Made by a program: the position numbers and the translations under genes. 19,951 nucleotides of DNA, from NCBI GenBank assembly GCA_047971485.1, contig JBKDZR010000039.1, positions 1 through 19,951 on the forward strand. Direction: 5' to 3'. Below the pieces are notes generated by a model. The model did not search any database. It was not told where the DNA came from and saw only the letters and a list, made by a program, of their open reading frames with translations. Source of the DNA: JBKDZR01 sp047971485. GTDB taxonomy: Bacteria; Pseudomonadota; Alphaproteobacteria; Rhodobacterales; Rhodobacteraceae. Shown one piece after another: positions 14,043-19,951 of this stretch (its first letter is position 1; each line of letters starts with the position of its first letter).

Positions 14043-16073
14043 GTGTTCCGCAAGATACTGATCGCCAATCGCGGCGAAATTGCCTGCCGTGTCATCAAGA
14101 CTGCGCGACGCATGGGGATCGCCACCGTCGCCGTCTATTCCGATGCCGATCGGCACGCCCTGCATGTCAAGATGGCCGATGAAGCGATCCATATCGGCCC
14201 GGCGCCGGCCAACCAGTCCTATATCGTCATCGACCGGATCATGGCGGCGATCCGCGAAACCGGGGCCGAGGCGGTGCATCCCGGCTATGGGTTCCTGTCC
14301 GAGAACCCGAAATTCGCCCAGGCGCTGGAGGCCGAGGGCGTGGCCTTCATCGGCCCGCCCGTGGGGGCGATCGAGGCGATGGGCGACAAGATCACCTCGA
14401 AGAAGATCGCTGCCGAGGCCGGGGTGTCCACTGTGCCCGGCTATATGGGGCTGATCGCCGATGCCGATGAGGCCGTGAAGATCGCCGCCGAGATTGGCTA
14501 TCCGGTGATGATCAAGGCCAGCGCCGGTGGGGGCGGCAAGGGCATGCGCATCGCCTGGAATGAAACCGAGACGCGCGAGGGCTTTCAATCTTCGAAGAAC
14601 GAGGCCGCCAGCAGTTTCGGCGATGACCGGATCTTCATCGAGAAATTCGTTACCCAGCCGCGCCATATCGAGATCCAGGTTCTGGCCGACCTCCATGGCA
14701 ACTGTGTCTATCTGGGGGAACGCGAATGTTCCATCCAGCGCCGCAACCAGAAGGTCATCGAAGAGGCCCCCAGCCCGTTTCTGGATGCCGCCACCCGCAA
14801 GGCCATGGGCGAACAGGCCTGTGCCCTGGCCCAGGCGGTGGGCTATGCCAGCGCCGGCACGGTGGAGTTCATTGTCGACGGAGACCGGAACTTCTACTTT
14901 CTGGAGATGAACACCCGGTTGCAGGTGGAACATCCGGTGACAGAGCTGATCACCGGGGTGGATCTGGTCGAACAGATGATCCGGGTGGCCGATGGGCAGG
15001 CCCTGTCCCTGACCCAGGCCGATGTGAAACTGACCGGCTGGGCGATGGAAAGCCGGCTTTACGCCGAGGATCCCTATCGCAACTTCCTGCCCTCGACAGG
15101 GCGGCTGACGCGCTATCGCCCCCCGCGTGAGACGGCGGATTATGCGCCCGGCACGGCCCCCGGGGCGGCCGGCGAGGTGGTGGTGCGCAACGATACCGGC
15201 GTTTATGAGGGGGGTGAGATTTCCATCTATTACGACCCGATGATCGCCAAGCTGTGCACTTGGTCTGCCACGCGCGATCAGGCGATTGAGGCCATGCGCA
15301 TGGCGCTTGATGCCTTTGAAGTGGAAGGGATCGGGCACAACCTGCCCTTCCTGTCGGCGGTGATGGATCATCCACGCTTTGTCGACGGCACGATCACCAC
15401 AGCGTTCATTGCCGAGGAATACCCTGACGGTTTTGCCGGCGTGACCGTGGATGTGGCCGCCCAGCGGCGTGTCGCGGCGGTGGCGGCGGCCATGTATCAG
15501 GTGGCTGAGATCCGGCGCACGCGGATCTCGGGGCGGATGAACAACCATGAACGCAAGGTCGCGCCGGATTGGGTGGTCAGCTTTGACGGAACAACCTGGC
15601 CGGTGGTGATCGAGGCCGATCGCCAGGGCGCCAGCGTTCGCTTTGAGGACGGCATGGTCCATCGGGTCGAGGGGCACTGGCAGCCGGGTGAAACGCTGGC
15701 CCGCTTTCTGATCGACGAAAAGCCGCTGGTGATGAAGGTCGCGAAGATGCCGGGCGGGTTCCGGCTGCGGATGCGGGGGGCGGATCTGAAGGTGGCGGTG
15801 CACACGCCCCGGGCCCATGAACTGGCCGCCTTCATGCCGGAAAAACTGCCGCCTGATACCTCGAAGCTGCTGCTGTGCCCGATGCCGGGGCTGATCGTGA
15901 AGATTGACGTTGCGGTCGGTCAGGAGGTGCAGGAAGGGCAGGCGCTGTGCACGGTCGAGGCGATGAAGATGGAAAACATCCTGCGGGCTGAACGCCGGGG
16001 TGTGGTCAAGGCGGTCAATGCGCGGGCTGGGGACAGTCTGGCGGTTGATGATGTGATCATCGAGTTCGAATAG
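14043..16073 (+). CDS. pccA: Propionyl-CoA carboxylase alpha subunit (biotin carboxylase + biotin carrier)
   Basis: A 676-residue protein that carboxylates its own biotin with ATP and bicarbonate and passes the carboxyl group to PccB. The order is: biotin carboxylase (residues 1 to about 447) with FRKILIANRGEIACRVI, the ATP loop KASAGGGGKGMR from residue 158, and EMNTRLQVEHPVTE; a subunit-contact (BT) domain; and a C-terminal biotinyl domain with CPMPGL and EAMKM, where Lys642 carries biotin. It starts with GTG at 14043 behind AAGGGA; no ATG fits the conserved N-terminus. pccA is separated from pccB by two small genes. Confidence 0.97.
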   Translation: MFRKILIANRGEIACRVIKTARRMGIATVAVYSDADRHALHVKMADEAIHIGPAPANQSYIVIDRIMAAIRETGAEAVHPGYGFLSENPKFAQALEAEGVAFIGPPVGAIEAMGDKITSKKIAAEAGVSTVPGYMGLIADADEAVKIAAEIGYPVMIKASAGGGGKGMRIAWNETETREGFQSSKNEAASSFGDDRIFIEKFVTQPRHIEIQVLADLHGNCVYLGERECSIQRRNQKVIEEAPSPFLDAATRKAMGEQACALAQAVGYASAGTVEFIVDGDRNFYFLEMNTRLQVEHPVTELITGVDLVEQMIRVADGQALSLTQADVKLTGWAMESRLYAEDPYRNFLPSTGRLTRYRPPRETADYAPGTAPGAAGEVVVRNDTGVYEGGEISIYYDPMIAKLCTWSATRDQAIEAMRMALDAFEVEGIGHNLPFLSAVMDHPRFVDGTITTAFIAEEYPDGFAGVTVDVAAQRRVAAVAAAMYQVAEIRRTRISGRMNNHERKVAPDWVVSFDGTTWPVVIEADRQGASVRFEDGMVHRVEGHWQPGETLARFLIDEKPLVMKVAKMPGGFRLRMRGADLKVAVHTPRAHELAAFMPEKLPPDTSKLLLCPMPGLIVKIDVAVGQEVQEGQALCTVEAMKMENILRAERRGVVKAVNARAGDSLAVDDVIIEFE

Positions 16074-16114
16074 CCCATGATCGCCGCTGTCCCTTTCCGG
16101 CCCGTCCAGTTCCC

Positions 16115-16579
16115 TCAGCCCGCGCCGTGGGGGTTTTGGCCTTCGCGGATCTCATCAAGGCGCAGGGGGGTCTTGTCGATCGCGCGGCTGATCTCGCGCA
16201 CGGACCAGGGATTGGGTTTGCGCATCTGGACGCGGCCGTCCTTGTCGATCAGCACCAGCATGAAGCCGCGCGGGCGCAACTGGCGGCGGATTGCGGAATT
16301 GGCCTTGGGGTCGGTATCGACGATGACCACCACGTCTCGTTCTAAAAGCGCGGCCTTCTGGTCCTCCAGCATGGCCATCTGCTGGATAAAGCGCGGGTCG
16401 TTCGGTGTGTCAGCAAAGACCACCACCGGCCGGGCCAGCCAGAGAAACTGGTCCAGGCTGTCGGTTTCCGTGATCAGCGGCATCTCCGGGGCGGATCCCG
16501 TGGGATCGGGGGATTGGGCCGTCCCGGGCTGGCCCAAGGCGCAGGTCAAAAGAATGGCGGTGATCAGTTTGGGTGTCAT
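16115..16579 (-). CDS. Secreted DUF4174-family protein
   Basis: A 154-residue protein with an N-terminal signal peptide (MTPKLITAILLTCALGQPGTAQ, cut near residue 22), so it is probably periplasmic. The body has the DUF4174 pattern: QFLWLARPVVVFADTPNDPRF, ALLERDVVVIVDTD and LRPRGFMLVLIDKDGRVQMRKPNP, a thioredoxin-like alpha/beta alternation but with no CxxC. The start has AAGGAG about 6 nt away, the best ribosome site of this block. It is transcribed against the surrounding pccA and scpA genes, with its start 120 nt from that of scpA. Function is unknown. Confidence 0.88.
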   Translation of the reverse strand: MTPKLITAILLTCALGQPGTAQSPDPTGSAPEMPLITETDSLDQFLWLARPVVVFADTPNDPRFIQQMAMLEDQKAALLERDVVVIVDTDPKANSAIRRQLRPRGFMLVLIDKDGRVQMRKPNPWSVREISRAIDKTPLRLDEIREGQNPHGAG

Positions 16580-16699
16580 GCGGGCTCCTTGTCATGACAG
16601 ATATAGGGTAACCGGACCGGCAGGCGAAGCCCCCGCATGGGTGTGGGATTGGGATGGCGGTGTCTCGGCCCGCTGGCCAGTGTTGAAAGGGTGCGCGAA

Positions 16700-18841
16700 A
16701 TGACCGACAAGACCGAAGCATGGAAAGCCCTGGCTGCAAAAGAACTGCGTGGCCGGCCGCTGGAAGACCTGACCTGGCACACGCTGGAGGGGATCGGGGT
16801 CAAGCCGCTGTACACCGAGGCCGATGTGCAGGGCCTGGACCATCTGGATGGTGTGCCGGGCAAACCGCCCTTTACCCGCGGCGTGCGGGCCACGATGTAT
16901 GCGGGCCGTCCCTGGACGATCCGTCAATATGCCGGGTTTTCCACGGCCGAGGACTCGAACGCCTTTTACCGCAAGGCCCTGGCTGCCGGGCAGCAGGGAG
17001 TGTCTGTGGCCTTCGATCTGGCCACCCATCGCGGCTATGACAGCGATCATGATCGGGTGGTCGGCGATGTGGGCAAGGCCGGCGTGGCCATCGACAGTGT
17101 CGAGGACATGAAGATCCTGTTCGACGGCATCCCGCTGGACAAGGTCTCGGTCTCGATGACGATGAATGGCGCGGTGATCCCGGTGCTGGCCAGTTTCATT
17201 GTCGCCGGTGAGGAACAGGGCGTGGACCGGGCGGCGCTGTCTGGCACGATCCAGAATGATATCCTCAAGGAATTCATGGTGCGGAACACCTATATCTATC
17301 CGCCCGAGCCCTCGATGCGGATCATTGCCGACATCATCGAATACACGGCGGCCGAGATGCCGAAGTTCAACTCGATCTCGATTTCCGGCTATCACATGCA
17401 AGAGGCCGGCGCGAACCTGGTGCAGGAGCTGGCCTTTACCCTGGCCGATGGCCGTGAATATGTGCGCGCCGCCCTGGCCCGCGGCATGGATGTGGATGCC
17501 TTTGCCGGGCGGTTGTCGTTCTTCTTCGCCATCGGCATGAATTTCTTCATGGAGGCGGCCAAGCTGCGCGCGGCGCGTCTGCTGTGGCATCGGATCATGG
17601 CAGAATTTGCGCCGAAGGATCCGAAATCCATGATGCTGCGCACCCATTGCCAGACCTCGGGGGTCAGCCTGGCCGAGCAGGACCCCTATAACAACGTCGT
17701 GCGCACCGCCTATGAGGCGCTGAGCGCGGTTCTGGGCGGCACCCAAAGCCTGCACACCAATGCGTTGGATGAGGCCATCGCCCTGCCCACGGAATTTTCG
17801 GCCCGCATCGCGCGGAACACCCAGTTGATCCTGCAGGAAGAAACCGGGGTGACCAAGGTGGTCGATCCCCTGGCGGGATCCTACTATGTGGAACGTCTGA
17901 CGGCGGAACTGGCCGAAAAGGCCTGGGCCCTGATCGAAGAGGTCGAGGAAATGGGCGGCATGACCAAGGCGGTGGCCTCGGGTATGCCCAAGCTGCGGAT
18001 CGAGGAAACCGCTGCGCGCCGCCAGGCCAATATCGACCGCGGTACCGAGGTGATTGTCGGGGTCAACAAGTATCGGCTGGATCAGGAAGATCCCATCGAC
18101 ATTCTCGATATCGACAATGCCAAGGTGCGCGACAATCAGGTTGCCCGTTTGGCGCAGGTCCGGGCCCGTCGCGATCAGGCGGCCTGCGATGCGGCGCTGG
18201 CGGAACTGGAACGATGTGCGCGCGACGGCGGCAACTTGTTGGAGGCGGCGGTTGTGGCGGCCCGCGCCCGCGCCTCGGTGGGGGAAATCAGCATGGCGAT
18301 GGAAAAGGCCTTTGGCCGCCACCGGGCCGAGGTGAAGACCCTGGCCGGCGTCTACGGCGCAGCCTATGAGGGCGACGCGGGCTTTGCCGCCATTCAGGCC
18401 GATATTGAGGATTTCGCCGAGGCCGAGGGCCGCCGCCCGCGCATGCTGGTGGTCAAGATGGGGCAGGATGGCCATGACCGGGGCGCCAAGGTGATCGCCA
18501 CCGCCTTTGCCGATATCGGCTTTGACGTGGATGTGGGGCCGTTGTTTCAAACCCCGGCCGAGGCTGCCCAGGATGCCATCGACAACGATGTTCATGTGGT
18601 TGGCATTTCCAGCCAGGCCGCCGGGCACAAGACCCTGGCCCCACAACTGGTGCAGGCGCTGAAGGATCAGGGCGCGGGGGATATCATCGTCATCTGCGGC
18701 GGCGTGATTCCCCAGCAGGACTACGCCTTTCTCCAGCAGGCCGGCGTCCGGGCGATCTTTGGCCCCGGCACCAATATCCCCGAGGCAGCGCGCAGCATCC
18801 TGGGCCTGATCCGGGGGACCGGGCAGGGGGCGGCCGGCTAG
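16700..18841 (+). CDS. scpA: Methylmalonyl-CoA mutase (adenosylcobalamin-dependent)
   Basis: A 713-residue mutase that converts (R)-methylmalonyl-CoA to succinyl-CoA, the last step of propionyl-CoA entry into the TCA cycle. The substrate barrel includes TMYAGRPWTIRQYAGFSTAE (residue 70 onward), ISGYHMQEAGA and RTHCQTSGVSL. The C-terminal cobalamin domain (about 575-713) has the base-off DxHxxG motif as Asp590-Gly-His592-Asp-Arg-Gly595, followed by VGISSQAAGH and ICGGVIP. As a single long chain it is the homodimeric type. AAAGG lies 9 nt before the ATG at 16700; a longer frame to 16637 is not supported. Needs the epimerase and vitamin B12 from elsewhere. Confidence 0.97.
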   Translation: MTDKTEAWKALAAKELRGRPLEDLTWHTLEGIGVKPLYTEADVQGLDHLDGVPGKPPFTRGVRATMYAGRPWTIRQYAGFSTAEDSNAFYRKALAAGQQGVSVAFDLATHRGYDSDHDRVVGDVGKAGVAIDSVEDMKILFDGIPLDKVSVSMTMNGAVIPVLASFIVAGEEQGVDRAALSGTIQNDILKEFMVRNTYIYPPEPSMRIIADIIEYTAAEMPKFNSISISGYHMQEAGANLVQELAFTLADGREYVRAALARGMDVDAFAGRLSFFFAIGMNFFMEAAKLRAARLLWHRIMAEFAPKDPKSMMLRTHCQTSGVSLAEQDPYNNVVRTAYEALSAVLGGTQSLHTNALDEAIALPTEFSARIARNTQLILQEETGVTKVVDPLAGSYYVERLTAELAEKAWALIEEVEEMGGMTKAVASGMPKLRIEETAARRQANIDRGTEVIVGVNKYRLDQEDPIDILDIDNAKVRDNQVARLAQVRARRDQAACDAALAELERCARDGGNLLEAAVVAARARASVGEISMAMEKAFGRHRAEVKTLAGVYGAAYEGDAGFAAIQADIEDFAEAEGRRPRMLVVKMGQDGHDRGAKVIATAFADIGFDVDVGPLFQTPAEAAQDAIDNDVHVVGISSQAAGHKTLAPQLVQALKDQGAGDIIVICGGVIPQQDYAFLQQAGVRAIFGPGTNIPEAARSILGLIRGTGQGAAG

Positions 18842-18954
18842 GGCCGCCGCCGCACGACCCGCGCCCAGGGCAGGATCCCGCCCGAACAGGGCCTGTGCGT
18901 GCTGGCGCCATCCCACCGCTGGGCATTCCTGCTGGTCGGGGATAGGGTGCGCCC

Positions 18955-19635
18955 ATGTCATTGTGGACCCGGATAAGCGATGCTCTGGCCGCCTTGCGTC
19001 AGGGCGATCCCCTCAGCAAGGTGTTTCAGCACCTGCGCACCCCGCCTGAGCGCACGGTAGGCTTCGCCATTGCCGTCATCGCCCTTGGGGCCAAGATGGC
19101 CAAGGCCGATGGCATGGTCACACGCGGCGAGGTCATGGCCTTTCGCGACATCTTTCACATTCCCCGCGCGGAAGAGGCAAACGCCGCCCGGGTGTTCAAC
19201 CTGGCCCGCCAGGATGTGGCCGGGTTCGAAAGCTATGCGCGTCAGATCGAGCGGATGTTCGGCAAGGGGCATCAGGTTCTGGCCGATCTGATGGAGGGGC
19301 TGTTTCACATTGCCCTGGCCGATGGCGATTATAACCCGCAGGAAGATGAATTTCTGCGGATCGTTGCCGGCATCTTCGGGATCGGAGAACGGGATTTTCG
19401 CGGGATCAGGGCGCGCTATGTCGGTGATGCCCCGCCCGATCCCTATGACGTCCTGGGGATCGAACCCGATCAGGATCTGGCCCAGATCAAGGCCAGGTGG
19501 CGCCATCTGGTGCGCGAATGCCACCCCGACCGGATGATCGCTCGCGGCGTTCCGGCCGAGGCCGTACGCTTGGCCGAAAGGCGCCTGATCGCGATCAACC
19601 GGGCCTGGGAAGAAATCAGCGCGGCTCAGGGCTAG
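18955..19635 (+). CDS. TerB + J-domain protein (DjlA/DjiA-like co-chaperone)
   Basis: A 226-residue protein. Residues about 40-150 form a TerB-like helical domain (GAKMAKADGMVTRGEVMAF and ALADGDYNPQEDEFLRIVAG, with repeated acidic loops). Residues about 165-222 form a C-terminal J-domain with PYDVLGIEPD and the HPD tripeptide at 190-192, which would stimulate a DnaK ATPase. Unlike E. coli DjlA there is no N-terminal membrane helix, so it should be soluble; this shorter form is common in alphaproteobacteria. The ATG at 18955 follows AGGG. It is 113 nt after scpA on the same strand with no sign of functional linkage. Confidence 0.92.
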   Translation: MSLWTRISDALAALRQGDPLSKVFQHLRTPPERTVGFAIAVIALGAKMAKADGMVTRGEVMAFRDIFHIPRAEEANAARVFNLARQDVAGFESYARQIERMFGKGHQVLADLMEGLFHIALADGDYNPQEDEFLRIVAGIFGIGERDFRGIRARYVGDAPPDPYDVLGIEPDQDLAQIKARWRHLVRECHPDRMIARGVPAEAVRLAERRLIAINRAWEEISAAQG

Positions 19636-19636
19636 A

Positions 19637-19683
19637 GCATATTGCACAAAAGTGGGCACCGGTTTTGTGCGCTTCGAATATGC
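19637..19683. repeat. Palindromic intergenic element, first hairpin
   Basis: Arms GCATATT/AATATGC enclose a perfect 8-bp stem GCACAAAA/TTTTGTGC (19644-19670) with an 11-nt loop and a GCTTCG bulge. It begins 2 nt after the djlA-like stop and may also act as its terminator. The pattern (GCA...CAAAAGTG...CCGGTTTTG...ATGC) matches a dispersed palindromic repeat type I know from alphaproteobacterial genomes. Confidence 0.6.
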
Positions 19684-19694
19684 GTTGTCAAAGA

Positions 19695-19740
19695 CTTAGA
19701 GTGTGTCGTGTGAATACGAATGAACGCGACACGCTCTAAG
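19695..19740. repeat. Palindromic intergenic element, second hairpin
   Basis: CTTAGAGTGTGTCG (19695-19708) pairs with CGACACGCTCTAAG (19727-19740) over 14 positions with one G-T, around an 18-nt loop. It follows the first hairpin by 11 nt, suggesting the two form one composite repeat. No other copy lies in this window. Confidence 0.6.
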
Positions 19741-19951
19741 GGTGGGCGCGGGCGGTGCTGCCCCACTGATACCAACGGCCCTAAGGACTGACGCGTTCGC
19801 AATCGTCGGCTTTGCGGGCGAAGCTGTCGTCCCCCCCCTTTGGCGCGGAACAAGCCCGTAGGGCGCCGCGCCAGCGCCGGACCGGCCCGTGGTCTGGCGC
19901 TTGGCTGATGTTTGCGCGAAGTTCTGGGGTCACGCTACCACGGCTGCCATA
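19741..19951. other. Unassigned right-hand end
   Basis: No reading frame here looks coding. The stretch has a C7 run (about 19833-19839), an imperfect palindrome GCGCCAG/CTGGCGC (19868-19874 and 19894-19900) with a further ACC/GGT pairing, and otherwise GC-rich unstructured sequence. Together with the two hairpins before it, it looks like repeat-type intergenic DNA or the flank of something beyond the window. Confidence 0.4.

Noticed and set aside
13551..15818. A 755-codon open frame antisense to pccA and the lipoprotein gene
   Set aside because: It overlaps clear family members; His/Gly/Arg-rich composition without domains is what GC-rich third positions give on the opposite strand.
16592..18961. 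A 789-codon open frame antisense to scpA
   Set aside because: Same artefact: opposite the mutase barrel and cobalamin motifs, no ribosome site and no recognisable family.
1..19951. CRISPR array, prophage, transposase or secretion cluster
   Set aside because: I saw no regularly spaced repeats, integrase, transposase or phage gene on either strand; most of the window is ordinary core metabolism.

Overview
The window looks like a chromosome segment from a high-GC alphaproteobacterium of the order Rhodobacterales (Rhodobacter/Paracoccus/Roseobacter relatives). The grounds are: a propionyl-CoA carboxylase locus with a ScfR/PccR-type regulator; an RpoH of the alphaproteobacterial RpoH-I type beside an RluD-type pseudouridine synthase; small proteins that resemble families known mainly from this order (DUF6324, DUF6476, DUF4174); and a tRNA-His without the extra G-1 and with G1-U72/A73, a hallmark of alphaproteobacteria. 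Coding parts are about 63-70% G+C by eye. One stretch after tRNA-His (about 4430-5290) is clearly poorer in G+C; I counted about 47% over 4801-5280.

Layout. 1-62: probable tail of a gene entering from the left. 217-294: tRNA-Arg(UCU), minus strand. 373-1146: alpha/beta hydrolase (minus). 1261-1641: small membrane-anchored protein (plus), convergent with glyA (1648-2967, minus). 3129-3908: NAD kinase (plus), divergent from glyA and convergent with a 67-residue acidic protein (3974-4177, minus). 4345-4421: tRNA-His(GUG). 4661-5037: DUF4260-type membrane protein gene, apparently broken by a one-base frameshift, inside the low-GC stretch. 5339-5650 (minus) and 5649-6686 (plus): a one-pass membrane protein and an RluD-type synthase that start back to back on the same CATG. 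6810-7712: rpoH. 7785-8213: MerR-family metal-type regulator (minus).

8446-18841 is the propionyl-CoA/methylmalonyl-CoA block. A ScfR/PccR regulator and an upstream Bcr/CflA MFS transporter read leftward. pccB reads rightward from the same divergent promoter region, which carries a cluster of TTTGCAAA-like half-sites. Then come a 119-residue hypothetical protein, a small glycine-rich lipoprotein, pccA, a leftward secreted DUF4174 protein, and the methylmalonyl-CoA mutase scpA. PccA+PccB carboxylate propionyl-CoA to (S)-methylmalonyl-CoA and ScpA turns the (R)-epimer into succinyl-CoA. The epimerase is not in this window. 18955-19635 encodes a TerB+J-domain (DjlA-like) protein, followed by two palindromic elements and an unassigned tail.

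The least expected signal is a 61-nt non-coding element present at almost the same distance (13 and 15 nt) downstream of both tRNA genes. The copies align without gaps at 52 of 61 positions, although the two tRNAs lie 4 kb apart on opposite strands and are not alike in that way.
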